Assembly (NCBI GenBank): GCA_964219355.1
Contig: CAXPOZ010000005.1
Coordinates: forward strand, 310,001 to 374,000
Direction: 5' to 3'
Length of the DNA stretch: 64,000 bases
Source of the DNA: Parvularcula sp964219355
GTDB taxonomy: Bacteria > Pseudomonadota > Alphaproteobacteria > Caulobacterales > Parvularculaceae
A program made the position numbers and the translations under genes. Positions 17,149-25,747 of this stretch are shown piece after piece. Each line of letters opens with the position of its first letter. Positions within the stretch are counted from its first letter, which is position 1. The notes under the pieces are model-generated. The model was given only the letters and a program-made list of their open reading frames with translations, searched no databases and had not been told where the DNA came from.

Positions 17149-19052
17149 GACTTGAGCTTGTCGATCGCTTCGCTCTTGCGGCGCTCGATTTCCTTGACGT
17201 CTTCAGACGTACCCTCTCCGGCCGCCTTTTCATCCTTCTTTTTGGAAGGCTTTTGCAGCGGGCCGGTTTCAGGCGGGACATAAGCGAGGACGCGGTCCCC
17301 GACCTGAAGCTCGATGGGGGCTTCGCTGGTCTGGAAGACAAGACCGCCCTTGCGTTCGACCATGACGATCATCGCTTCTTCAGGCAGGCGCTCGCGGTAT
17401 TTGGCCGGAGTGAACTCCTCCGACAGCCGCGTGAACTGGAATGCCCAGCCAGCCCAGTGGCGGCGCAGGAGGTCTTCGAGACCCGTCTTTTCCGACAGGA
17501 ACGACCGGCCTTGCAGTGCGTATGACACTGACTGGCGGCTGTCATCGCGGCCCTTGGCAGAGAGCTGATAGGTAGAATTACGCGACATCTCCGGCGCAAG
17601 ATCGGTACAGACGAGCGCGTTGTGCGCCTCATTGCCCGAAAGTGCGAGCAGATAGCCATAGCGGACAAATTCGATGTGGTGCTCGGTCACTTCGGACAGG
17701 ATCTCGCCATAGAAAGTGTCGATCCCCTCCTGCCGGGCTTCACGAAGGCGCCGGAAGCTGGGGTCGGTGATCAGAACCGGACAGCCAAGCTCCTTGATCC
17801 GTTTGGCGAGCGCCACGGCCCAGGGCGAGGCGCCGACGATCAGGACGCCCGGCGGGGCATCAGAGGCAAGGCCAAGAAATTTGCCCAAGGGCGTGATCGT
17901 AAAGCCGTGCAGGATGACGGTCGCGAACACCATCGCAAAGGCGAGCGGCACCATCAGGTGGCCATTCTCGAACCCGTTCTCCGGCGTCATGGAGGCGGCG
18001 AACAGGCCAGAGACCGCCACAGCGACGATCCCGCGCGGTGCGATCCAGCTGACAAGCAGCCGCTCCTGCAAGGAAAGCTCGGTCCTCATGGTCGAGAGCA
18101 TGACGGCGGCAGGGCGCACAACGAAGAGCATGACAGCCACAAAGCCCATGATCCGGAAGTCGATCATCGCCAGCGTCTCAAGCGTCAGATTGGCCGTGAG
18201 CAGAACAAAAACCCCGGCGACGAAGAGGATCGCAATCGTCTCCTTGAAATGCCGGATCTGGTTGATCGAGGGGAGCTTTGAATTGGCCATGGTAATGCCC
18301 ATGACCGTGACAGCGATCAGGCCGCCCTCTTCCTGCAGCAGGTTGGAAACCGAAAAAGCGAGGAGAACGGCGGTAAGCAGGATCGGCGCCTTAAGATATT
18401 CCGGTACCCAGCCGCGGCGGAACGCCTCGGCGAGCCCGCGCCCGACGATAATCCCCCATGCAACGCAAAGGATCGAGCCGAAGATCAGGCTGCCAAAGAC
18501 CTCGAAACTCGTGAGCGAGGCCATATTCCGGGTGATGACATATTCAAAGGTGATGACAGCCGCGAGTGCGCCGACGGGATCATTGACGATCCCCTCCCAT
18601 TTGAGGATGGCCGACGGACGGGTCGAGAGCTTGGCCTGCCGCAGTAGCGGAATGATGACCGTCGGTCCGGTCACGATCATGATCCCGGCAAAGAGGATCG
18701 CGGTCGGCCAATCGAGCCCCGCGACGTAATAGCCAGCGATAGAGCCGAAGATCCAGACGAGCGGCCCGCCGATCAGTAAGAGCTGACCGATCCCCCGGCT
18801 CAAGCCTCTCAGTTCACTGAATTTGAGCTGTAACCCGCCCTCAAAGAGAATGACGGCAACAGCGAGTGAGATGATCGGGCGGTAGAATTCACCGAAGGTC
18901 TCTTCTGGTTTGAGAATGCCGAGTAAGGGCCCGACGATCAGCCCGGCAATCGCCATCAAAACGATGGCGGGCATGTTGGTGCGCCACGCGATCCATTGGG
19001 CCCCGATTCCGAGAATCCCGATCAGGGTAACGACGAGGACCGTATCATGCAT
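17145..19052 (-). CDS. CPA1-family cation/proton antiporter with nucleotide-binding C-terminus
   Basis: The 635-residue protein has about twelve transmembrane helices (residues 1-395), including LFEGGLQLKFSELRG and GPTVIIPLLRQAKLS plus the following NDPVGALAAV segment, features of CPA1 Na+/H+ exchangers. A Rossmann-like TrkA-N part follows (VLIVGASPWAVALAKRIKELG, from about residue 400). A regulatory segment reaches residue 605 and the last 30 residues are Lys/Glu-rich. It probably exchanges Na+ or K+ for H+ across the inner membrane, gated by a nucleotide or similar ligand. Ion specificity cannot be read from sequence. It lies 23 bp downstream of the crotonase gene on the same strand. Confidence 0.9.
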   Translation of the reverse strand: MHDTVLVVTLIGILGIGAQWIAWRTNMPAIVLMAIAGLIVGPLLGILKPEETFGEFYRPIISLAVAVILFEGGLQLKFSELRGLSRGIGQLLLIGGPLVWIFGSIAGYYVAGLDWPTAILFAGIMIVTGPTVIIPLLRQAKLSTRPSAILKWEGIVNDPVGALAAVITFEYVITRNMASLTSFEVFGSLIFGSILCVAWGIIVGRGLAEAFRRGWVPEYLKAPILLTAVLLAFSVSNLLQEEGGLIAVTVMGITMANSKLPSINQIRHFKETIAILFVAGVFVLLTANLTLETLAMIDFRIMGFVAVMLFVVRPAAVMLSTMRTELSLQERLLVSWIAPRGIVAVAVSGLFAASMTPENGFENGHLMVPLAFAMVFATVILHGFTITPLGKFLGLASDAPPGVLIVGASPWAVALAKRIKELGCPVLITDPSFRRLREARQEGIDTFYGEILSEVTEHHIEFVRYGYLLALSGNEAHNALVCTDLAPEMSRNSTYQLSAKGRDDSRQSVSYALQGRSFLSEKTGLEDLLRRHWAGWAFQFTRLSEEFTPAKYRERLPEEAMIVMVERKGGLVFQTSEAPIELQVGDRVLAYVPPETGPLQKPSKKKDEKAAGEGTSEDVKEIERRKSEAIDKLKS

Positions 19053-19075
19053 GGGCGGTATCCGGCCTGACTGGG

Positions 19076-19849
19076 TTAGCGGTTTTTGAAGGCAGCTTTA
19101 CGCTTTTCGACGAAGGCCGTCATGCCTTCCTTCTGATCTTCAAGCGCAAAGACCGAGTTAAAGACCCGGCGCTCAAAGAGGACACCTTCGGTGAGTGTCG
19201 TCTCATAGGCGCGGTTCACGCATTCCTTGGCCATCATCACAACCGGGCGCGAGAACTCGGCGATTCGCTGTGCGACCTCGAGGGCATTGCTCACAAGCTC
19301 CGCTGCCGGAACGATGCGCGAGACGAGCCCTGCGCGTTCGGCTTCTTCGGCGCCCATCATCCGGCCGGTCAGGCACATCTCCATTGCCTTTGACTTGCCG
19401 ATAAAGCGGGTCAGGCGCTGAGTGCCACCAATGCCGGGGATGACGCCGATAGTGATTTCCGGCTGGCCGAATTTTGCCGTATCCGCCGCAATGATGAAGT
19501 CGCACATCATGGCAAGCTCACACCCGCCACCGAGTGCATAGCCAGCAACCGCCGCGATGATCGGCTTACGGCAGCGGGTGATCTCATCCATCGCCGCGCT
19601 GACTTTGTCCTCATTAAAGACTTGCGAGAATTCGAGGTCGGCCATTTCCTTGATGTCGGCGCCAGCGGCGAAGGCTTTCTCGGAGCCGGTGATGACGATC
19701 GCGCCGATGGCGGTGTCTTCTTCCGCCTGCTTCACGGCCTGCGTCAGTTCGCCCATCAGCTGGGCATTGAGCGCATTCAGGGCGTCCGGACGGGAGAGCG
19801 TAATAAGCGTCACATTGCCTTCGTTGCGCGTCTCGATGGTCTCAAACAT
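19076..19849 (-). CDS. Enoyl-CoA hydratase (crotonase)
   Basis: The 257-residue protein is a full-length crotonase. The oxyanion-hole segment AFAAGADIKEM is present, as are both catalytic glutamates of true enoyl-CoA hydratases. E111 lies in GGGCELA and E131 in FGQPEITIG, 20 residues apart as in the rat enzyme. It should hydrate trans-2-enoyl-CoA in fatty- or amino-acid degradation. The ATG at 19849 has GGCAGGAGC upstream and starts the conserved MFETI; a reading from 19867 is less likely. It is the first gene of a possible pair with the antiporter. Confidence 0.93.
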   Translation of the reverse strand: MFETIETRNEGNVTLITLSRPDALNALNAQLMGELTQAVKQAEEDTAIGAIVITGSEKAFAAGADIKEMADLEFSQVFNEDKVSAAMDEITRCRKPIIAAVAGYALGGGCELAMMCDFIIAADTAKFGQPEITIGVIPGIGGTQRLTRFIGKSKAMEMCLTGRMMGAEEAERAGLVSRIVPAAELVSNALEVAQRIAEFSRPVVMMAKECVNRAYETTLTEGVLFERRVFNSVFALEDQKEGMTAFVEKRKAAFKNR

Positions 19850-20032
19850 GATAAAAGCTCCTGCCACTCGGGCCTTTGCACTGGCCGCGGCGCATACGCT
19901 GACCTATCTTCGCGTACAAGGTCAGGAGTGAGTCTCCTGACGGTGCCCACTGGCGAAACCAGACGGTGCCCGCTAGAGGGCATCGAGAAGACACCAATTC
20001 ACGTCATTTACGGAAATGAGGACCGACCCCAT

Positions 20033-20125
20033 ATGTTCCTTCTTAGCCCCGCCCTCATCATGATTTTTGCTTTCGTGCTCTCCTTCGTCGCACTCAACAT
20101 CATCGAAAAAGGCCGCTGGGACTGA
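20033..20125 (+). CDS. 30-residue single-pass membrane microprotein
   Basis: The frame encodes one hydrophobic helix (residues 2-22, LLSPALIMIFAFVLSFVALN) followed by the charged tail NIIEKGRWD. GAGGACC lies upstream of the ATG. The order of helix then an E-x-G-R-x-D ending resembles very small conserved alphaproteobacterial membrane proteins I have seen, but I cannot name a family. It is isolated between the crotonase and Ca2+/Na+ antiporter genes, and a CTCCCT/AGGGAG hairpin follows. It could be a complex subunit or stress microprotein; that is speculation. Confidence 0.6.
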   Translation: MFLLSPALIMIFAFVLSFVALNIIEKGRWD

Positions 20126-20138
20126 CCCTTCAGGCTTT

Positions 20139-20157
20139 TCTCCCTGCCAGAGGGAGA
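20139..20157 (+). repeat. Hairpin TCTCCCT/AGGGAGA after the microprotein gene
   Basis: A 7-bp stem with loop GCCAG lies 14 bp after the microprotein stop. There is no T-run behind it, so termination is uncertain. It shares its core with the palindrome at 2433-2456. Confidence 0.4.
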
Positions 20158-20205
20158 GTGATGGGCCGGGCTGGCCTGAATGTGCGTAATTAAGGGGCCG
20201 AATTG

Positions 20206-21219
20206 ATGCTTGCTGATGTTGGACTGGATATTGGGCTGGTTATCGTTGGCATCGTTCTGCTGCTTGTCGGCGGTGACTGGCTGGTGCGCGGCGCCGTCAG
20301 CCTAGCGGCTCATCTTGGTATCCCCAGCCTCCTGATCGGCCTGACGATTGTTGCTTTCGGCACCTCGGCACCCGAGCTAGTCGTCTCGATCCAGGCTGTC
20401 CTTGCAGGCAATAACGGCATCGCGGTCGGCAATATTGTCGGCTCGAATATCGCCAATATCCTGCTCGTCCTTGGCCTGCCGGCAATGATCGCGCCGATTG
20501 CGTTCCATTTTCCAGGTTTGAAGCGGCACACCGGCGTGATGCTCGTGGCTACCGCGCTCTTTGCGTACATCGTTTATTCTCGCGAGAGCCTGGATATGCA
20601 GATGGGCCTCGTCCTGCTCGCGGGCATCCTCGTATATGTCGGATATGTGGCTTACGCCGCGATGCGCCCCGGCAGCCCCGAGAAAGAACTGATCGAATCA
20701 GAAGTCATGGGTGACCTTGGCGCAGAGGATGATGCCGCGGGCATGCCGATCCCCAAGACGCTGTTCTTCCTGATTGCAGGCCTCGTCCTTTTGCCGGTCG
20801 GCGCGACGCTGCTGGTCAATTCAGGGGCGGACCTTGCCTCCGTCCTCGGTGTCCGCGACGAGTTGATCGGCCTCACCATCGTCGCCTTTGGCACCTCCCT
20901 GCCCGAGCTTGCGACCGTCTGGGCCGCTGCCCGCAAGAATGAGGCGGATGTCGCCTGCGGCAACATTGTCGGCTCGAACATCTTCAACATCCTGTTTGTC
21001 GGCGGCGCCATGGGCGTGACCGGCACGACCAGCTTTGCCCAGTCCGAAGCCCTCAAGCTCTATGATCTGCCGATGATGATTGCATCGGCGCTCGTCGTCT
21101 CGGCCCTGATCTTCAGCAAAGGTCGGATCAGCCGCCCGGTCGGCGTCATCTTCGTCATTGCTTATCTTGCCTATATCGTCCTGATCGGGGCGAAGGCTGA
21201 ACCCGTGCTGCCCGCTTGA
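20206..21219 (+). CDS. CaCA-family calcium/sodium antiporter (YrbG-like)
   Basis: The 337-residue protein has about ten transmembrane helices in two inverted halves. Both alpha repeats are present: LTIVAFGTSAPELVVS with GNIVGSNIANILLVLG, and LTIVAFGTSLPELATV with GNIVGSNIFNILFVGG. These are the ion-coordinating repeats of K+-independent Ca2+/Na+ exchangers. It should export Ca2+ at the inner membrane. The ATG at 20206 follows AAGGGG; a TTG at 20203 is less likely. Its TGA overlaps the TTG start of the pteridine reductase gene, so the genes appear translationally coupled. Confidence 0.94.
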   Translation: MLADVGLDIGLVIVGIVLLLVGGDWLVRGAVSLAAHLGIPSLLIGLTIVAFGTSAPELVVSIQAVLAGNNGIAVGNIVGSNIANILLVLGLPAMIAPIAFHFPGLKRHTGVMLVATALFAYIVYSRESLDMQMGLVLLAGILVYVGYVAYAAMRPGSPEKELIESEVMGDLGAEDDAAGMPIPKTLFFLIAGLVLLPVGATLLVNSGADLASVLGVRDELIGLTIVAFGTSLPELATVWAAARKNEADVACGNIVGSNIFNILFVGGAMGVTGTTSFAQSEALKLYDLPMMIASALVVSALIFSKGRISRPVGVIFVIAYLAYIVLIGAKAEPVLPA

Positions 21220-21965
21220 AGCGCGTTCTTGTCACCGGCAGCGCAAAGCGCCTTGGTGCGGTGATCGCACGCCACCTCAAGGCGCAAGGCTGGCAGCCGG
21301 TCATCCACTATAATCGCTCGAGCGATGAAGCCCGCGTGCTGGCCGATGAGCTCGGAACGGTCGCTGTCGGTGCGGACCTTTCCGATGCGGCGGCGGTCAG
21401 TGAGCTGATTGGCAAGGCCGCAAATTCGGCCGGCGGCCCTCTCTCGGCGCTCATCAATAATGCGTCGATCTTCGAGCATGACCGGGCGGGCGATGTCAGC
21501 GAAGCCTCGCTGATGGCGCACTTTCGCACAAATACGCTCGCCCCAGTGCTACTTGCTCGCGCTTTCGCCGATCAGGCCGACAAGGCGGACGATCCTGTCA
21601 TCGTCAACATCCTCGACCAGAAGCTTTCCAATCTGTACCCGGATCACTACAGCTACACGCTGTCAAAATCCGCGCTCCAGACCGCCACACATCTGATGGC
21701 GCAGGATTTTGCGCCCCATATCCGCGTCTGCGGTGTCGCCCCCGGCTATACCCTGCCATCGCCCGGTGAGAGCGAGGCGGCCTTCGAGAAAAAGGCCGCC
21801 AGCGCCAATCCGCTCGGCCGCCGTCTTGATCCTGAAGATATCGCCCGCACCGTCGCCTTCTGCCTTTCCTGCCGGGCGATCACGGGCCAGACGATCCTGG
21901 CCGATAATGGCGAGCATCTGATCCCGACGCACAGGGACATTTCATTCAAGGGAGAAGGCAAATGA
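21216..21965 (+). CDS. SDR-family pteridine reductase (PTR1/FolM-like)
   Basis: The 249-residue Rossmann protein has the cofactor motif TGSAKRLG. Its active-site order is Asp-Tyr-Lys: D in VNILDQ, then Tyr and Lys in YTLSK. In most SDRs the first residue is Ser; Asp is diagnostic of pteridine reductases such as Leishmania PTR1 and of FolM-type enzymes. NNAS is also present. It should reduce dihydropterins or dihydrofolate with NADPH. The start is TTG, sharing TTGA with the antiporter stop. It overlaps folB by 4 bp (ATGA), so the two are coupled. The pterin genes next to it support the assignment. Confidence 0.85.
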   Translation: MKRVLVTGSAKRLGAVIARHLKAQGWQPVIHYNRSSDEARVLADELGTVAVGADLSDAAAVSELIGKAANSAGGPLSALINNASIFEHDRAGDVSEASLMAHFRTNTLAPVLLARAFADQADKADDPVIVNILDQKLSNLYPDHYSYTLSKSALQTATHLMAQDFAPHIRVCGVAPGYTLPSPGESEAAFEKKAASANPLGRRLDPEDIARTVAFCLSCRAITGQTILADNGEHLIPTHRDISFKGEGK

Positions 21966-22348
21966 GAGTGCCGCTTCTCGCAAAAGGCTATTACGCGATC
22001 TTTGCAGACAATCTGCGCATCGACATGCGCCTTGGGGTTAATCCCGATGAGGTCAGCCCGCAACCCGTCCGTATCGATATCATCGCCATCGTCAGGCGCC
22101 TTGGCGAGGGCGACGGCATCGAGGATGTCGTCGACTATAACCACCTTCGCGATGATGCGCTGGAGCTTTGCGAAGAGCGTCATTTCGGCCTGCAGGAATC
22201 CTATTGTGAAGCGCTGATCGAGCGGCTTCGCGCGCGGGATACCATTGCCGGGGTGATCATCGAGACCCGCAAGCTGAGCGCCTTTGCCGATTGCGCCGGG
22301 ATCGGCTGTCACATGACGGATATCGAGCCTAAAGCCCTGAGCCGCTAG
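21962..22348 (+). CDS. folB: Dihydroneopterin aldolase family protein
   Basis: The 128-residue protein has the single tunnel-fold domain of FolB/FolX. Visible family features are VDYNHLRDDALEL, HFGLQESYCEALIERL with the conserved Glu, and a late Lys in IIETRKLSAF that fits the catalytic Lys position. FolB makes 6-hydroxymethyl-dihydropterin from dihydroneopterin; FolX-type relatives epimerise the triphosphate. The sequence cannot separate the two. GGGAGAAGGC precedes the ATG, which overlaps the reductase stop. Confidence 0.85.
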   Translation: MRVPLLAKGYYAIFADNLRIDMRLGVNPDEVSPQPVRIDIIAIVRRLGEGDGIEDVVDYNHLRDDALELCEERHFGLQESYCEALIERLRARDTIAGVIIETRKLSAFADCAGIGCHMTDIEPKALSR

Positions 22349-22432
22349 CATCAGGGATGCAAAATGCGCATTCACCCTGTTTGGGCCGCGAAACCGCCTA
22401 CACATTTACAAAAAACGCGCTAGAGCGCCGCG

Positions 22433-22813
22433 ATGTTCGAACAATCCTACACTTTTCACTTCGAGGCCGCCCATGAGCTGGGCGCCAATGTCGAAGACCA
22501 GCCTGACCACCCATACGGCCATATCCATGGGCATAGCTTTGAGGTGACCGTCACCTTGGCCGCAGAGGACGTCGGCGAGACGGGCTGGGTCATGGACTTT
22601 GCGGCGCTAAAGGACGAATGCGCGCGGGTCCACGCTAGGCTCGACCACCGTTTTCTCAATACAATTGAAGGGCTTGAGCGCCCGACGCTCGAAAATATCG
22701 CACGCTATATCCACGCCGTGCTGTCCCAGAACATCACCGACCTCTACGCTGTCGAGGTCGCGCGCCCGTCCCTTAAGGAACGTGTGAAATTTTGCCCCGT
22801 CCCGGGGCGTTGA
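22433..22813 (+). CDS. 6-pyruvoyl-tetrahydropterin synthase/QueD-family protein without the catalytic Cys
   Basis: The 126-residue protein is a PTPS/QueD T-fold protein. Zinc ligands H14 (EAAHELG) and H32/H34 (HIHGH) are intact, as are VMDFAALKD and LDHRFLN. The position that carries the catalytic Cys in QueD (CGRLHGH) is Tyr28 (YGHIHGH), and the protein has no nearby Cys. It is therefore unlikely to be an ordinary QueD and is a candidate for an alternative PTPS subgroup acting on pterins in folate or tetrahydromonapterin synthesis. It sits 84 bp after folB, and no queC, queE or queF is present. Function is inferred from context. Confidence 0.85.
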   Translation: MFEQSYTFHFEAAHELGANVEDQPDHPYGHIHGHSFEVTVTLAAEDVGETGWVMDFAALKDECARVHARLDHRFLNTIEGLERPTLENIARYIHAVLSQNITDLYAVEVARPSLKERVKFCPVPGR

Positions 22814-22876
22814 GCCCCTACCCGGCTTCGGATAGACCGGGCCGCGAAGAATTAAGACTTTCCAAGGAGAGACGAG

Positions 22877-24643
22877 ATGAAACAGATGCTGATGATGGGC
22901 ATTGGCGCCCTCGCTCTTGCTGCCTGTGGCGGCAATGACAAAGCCGAGGACACAGCCGCCGTCGAGACCGAGACGCCTGCCGCCGAAGAAACGGTGATGA
23001 TGGATATCCCGGCCGAAACGCCCGATTACGAGATGTCCGGCACACCGCTGCCTGAATTCCCGCCGATCTCCGAGGAGAGCCTGCGCGGCTGGATATCAAC
23101 CCTTGCCTCTGACGAGTTCGAGGGCCGTGCGCCGGCCTCTAACGGCGGCCGCATGACGCGCGAATATCTCATCGACCAGATGCAGGGCCTCGGGCTCGAG
23201 CCGGGCAATAAAGGCTCTTATGAGCAGGCCGTCGGCCTCGTTGAGATGACCGCGATCCCGGACCAGTCGTCCTTCTCCTTCGCGCTGGGCGATGAAACCG
23301 AGACGCTCGATTTCGGTGACGAGGTCGTGTTCTGGTCCAAGCAGGTCAAGGAAGACATCTCCTTTGAAGGCTCGGATGTTGTCTTTGTCGGCTTCGGTGT
23401 GAACGCGCCCGAATATGGCTGGAACGATTATGAAGGCCTCGATGTTACCGGCAAGACGGTGATCATCCTCGTCAACGACCCCGGCTTCTATCTTGAAGGC
23501 GAAGAGTTCAACGGCAAGGCGATGACCTATTACGGTCGCTGGACCTACAAATACGAAGAAGCCGCCCGCCAGGGGGCTGCTGCCGCGATCGTTGTGCATG
23601 AGACTGCGCCTGCCGCTTATGGCTGGGGCGTTGTCGAAGGCTCCTGGTCCGGCCCGCAGCTCGACATTGAACGCTCTGACAATGGGGCGAGCCGCGTGAA
23701 GCTCGAAGGCTGGATCACGCATGAAGTGGCCGAGGAACTCTTCGAAGCCGCTGGCACGACCTATGCCGATGCCAAGCAGTCCGCCCTGTCGGGGAACTTT
23801 ACGCCGACCGCGCTTGAAGGCATCACTGCCTCAGGCAAGATCAAGAACGTCATTAACCGGAACGAATCGGCGAACATCGCCGGTGTCCTGCCTGGTACGG
23901 AAAATCCAGATGAGTATGTGATCTACACCGCCCACTGGGATCACCTCGGCAAGACCTTTGCTGCGATCGGTGGCGGCGGTGGTGAAGACACCATCAACAA
24001 TGGCGCCGTTGACAATGCGACGGGTACGGCAGGCCTCCTTGCAATCGCTGAGAGCTTTGTCAATGCCGAAGTCCAGCCAGAGCGCTCGATCCTGTTCCTT
24101 GCCGTCACGGCAGAGGAATCAGGTCTCCTCGGCTCCGCCTATTTCGGTGAGAACCCGTTTGTGCCGCTCAACAAGATTGTCGGCGGCATTAACATGGATG
24201 CGGTCATGCCGACCGGTCCCGCCAATGACCTGATCGTCGTCGGCCTCGGCAAATCCGAACTCGAAGACGTGCTGTCATCCGTTGCCGAAGGCTATGGCAA
24301 GGTGCTGGTCCCTGATCAGAACCCGTCGGCTGGCTATTTCTACCGCTCTGACCATTTCAGCCTGTCCAAAAAAGGCGTGCCGATGCTGTACGCTGACAAA
24401 GGTCAGGACCTTGTCGATGGCGGTGTCGAAGCCGGCAAGGCTTTCGATGAGGAATATACCGAAGTCCGGTATCATAAGCCTGCGGACGAATATGACGAAA
24501 GCTGGCGGATGGACGGCCTTGCCGAGACCTTCTCCATCATGCGCGATGTTGGGGCGGAGCTGGCCTATGGCGAGGCCTGGCCGAACTGGTATGAGGGCGA
24601 TGAGTTCAAAGCTCTGCGCGACGCAATGATGGCCGGGGAGTAA
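22877..24643 (+). CDS. M28-family metallopeptidase lipoprotein with PA domain
   Basis: The 588-residue protein has a lipobox signal (ALAACGG) and an acidic linker. A PA-like insert (about residues 150-290) follows and then a peptidase M28 domain. The two-zinc site is visible: H353 and D355 in HWDHLG, D379 in GAVDNATG, E413/E414 in TAEESG, then a later Asp in GGINMDAV and His in YRSDHFSLS. It should be a lipid-anchored aminopeptidase of the periplasm or outer membrane that degrades peptides. It complements the S9 and M2 peptidases in this window. It has its own GGAGAG ribosome-binding site. Confidence 0.93.
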   Translation: MKQMLMMGIGALALAACGGNDKAEDTAAVETETPAAEETVMMDIPAETPDYEMSGTPLPEFPPISEESLRGWISTLASDEFEGRAPASNGGRMTREYLIDQMQGLGLEPGNKGSYEQAVGLVEMTAIPDQSSFSFALGDETETLDFGDEVVFWSKQVKEDISFEGSDVVFVGFGVNAPEYGWNDYEGLDVTGKTVIILVNDPGFYLEGEEFNGKAMTYYGRWTYKYEEAARQGAAAAIVVHETAPAAYGWGVVEGSWSGPQLDIERSDNGASRVKLEGWITHEVAEELFEAAGTTYADAKQSALSGNFTPTALEGITASGKIKNVINRNESANIAGVLPGTENPDEYVIYTAHWDHLGKTFAAIGGGGGEDTINNGAVDNATGTAGLLAIAESFVNAEVQPERSILFLAVTAEESGLLGSAYFGENPFVPLNKIVGGINMDAVMPTGPANDLIVVGLGKSELEDVLSSVAEGYGKVLVPDQNPSAGYFYRSDHFSLSKKGVPMLYADKGQDLVDGGVEAGKAFDEEYTEVRYHKPADEYDESWRMDGLAETFSIMRDVGAELAYGEAWPNWYEGDEFKALRDAMMAGE

Positions 24644-24751
24644 TCCCCTGCCGGGCGCGCCTGATCGCTCGCCCCATCGTATAACCACCGGGCTGGTGGC
24701 CGTTTACAGGCCCCGGCCCGTTCTGTCTGGACTATCTAAGGACCTGGGGTC

Positions 24752-25741
24752 ATGACCGAACTGCCCGACACGCAAATGCCTGCCGCACCCGACACGACGG
24801 TTGACGCAAAAAAGGTGTTCGGCGTGCCCGTCGACATGAAGGTCCCTGCCTTCAAAAATCCCAACCCATATGTCCCGCCGGTCGATGAGACCTACCGGTT
24901 TGATCCGCAGACGACACTCTCGATCCTCGCGGGCTTCATGCACAATCGCCGGGTCATGATTCAGGGCTATCACGGCACCGGCAAGTCGACCCATATCGAA
25001 CAGGTCGCGGCCCGCTTGAACTGGCCTTGTGTACGGATCAACCTCGATAGCCATGTCAGCCGGATCGACTTGATCGGCAAGGACGCTATCGTCCTCAAAG
25101 ACGGGATGCAGGTGACCGAATTCAAGGAAGGCATCCTGCCATGGGCGTTCCAGAACCCGGTCGCGCTGGTCTTTGATGAATATGATGCGGGGCGCCCGGA
25201 TGTGATGTTCGTGATCCAACGAATTTTGGAAGCCGAAGGGCGCCTGACCCTGCTAGACCAGAACCGTGTGCTGACCCCGAACCCGTGGTTCCGCCTGTTT
25301 GCGACGACCAACACCATTGGCCTTGGGGACACAACTGGGCTTTATCACGGTACCCAGCAGATCAATCAGGGCCAGATGGACCGCTGGTCAATCGTCACGA
25401 CCCTGAATTATCTCGATCATGATGAGGAAACCGAGATCGTGCTCGGCAAGCTGCCCTCCTATCAGAATGATGAAGGCAAGAAGACCGTCGATGCCATGGT
25501 GCGGGTGGCCGACATGACGCGCAACGCGCTGATGAATGGCGATATCTCGACTGTCATGTCGCCACGCACGGTGATCAACTGGGGGCAGAATGCCGAGATC
25601 TTCCAGGATGTCGGCTACGCCTTCCGCGTGACGTTCCTCAATAAATGCGACGAGCTTGAACGGCCACTGGTCGCCGAGTTCTACCAGCGCGCCTTCGGCG
25701 AGGACCTGCCTGAAGCTGCCTCCCTGATCGAGGTGGCCTGA
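24752..25741 (+). CDS. cobS: Aerobic cobaltochelatase CobS subunit
   Basis: The 329-residue AAA+ protein matches alphaproteobacterial CobS throughout. The start is FGVPVDMKVPAF, followed by Walker A GYHGTGKST (residues 72-80), Walker B LVFDEYDAGRPDV, sensor region FATTNTIGLGDTTGLYHGTQ and QGQMDRW. CobS forms a ring with CobT that drives cobalt insertion by CobN into hydrogenobyrinic acid diamide in aerobic B12 synthesis. cobT normally follows cobS, but here the next gene is an unrelated propeller-like protein 6 bp downstream. AAGGACC precedes the ATG. Confidence 0.93.
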   Translation: MTELPDTQMPAAPDTTVDAKKVFGVPVDMKVPAFKNPNPYVPPVDETYRFDPQTTLSILAGFMHNRRVMIQGYHGTGKSTHIEQVAARLNWPCVRINLDSHVSRIDLIGKDAIVLKDGMQVTEFKEGILPWAFQNPVALVFDEYDAGRPDVMFVIQRILEAEGRLTLLDQNRVLTPNPWFRLFATTNTIGLGDTTGLYHGTQQINQGQMDRWSIVTTLNYLDHDEETEIVLGKLPSYQNDEGKKTVDAMVRVADMTRNALMNGDISTVMSPRTVINWGQNAEIFQDVGYAFRVTFLNKCDELERPLVAEFYQRAFGEDLPEAASLIEVA

Positions 25742-25747
25742 TCGGTT

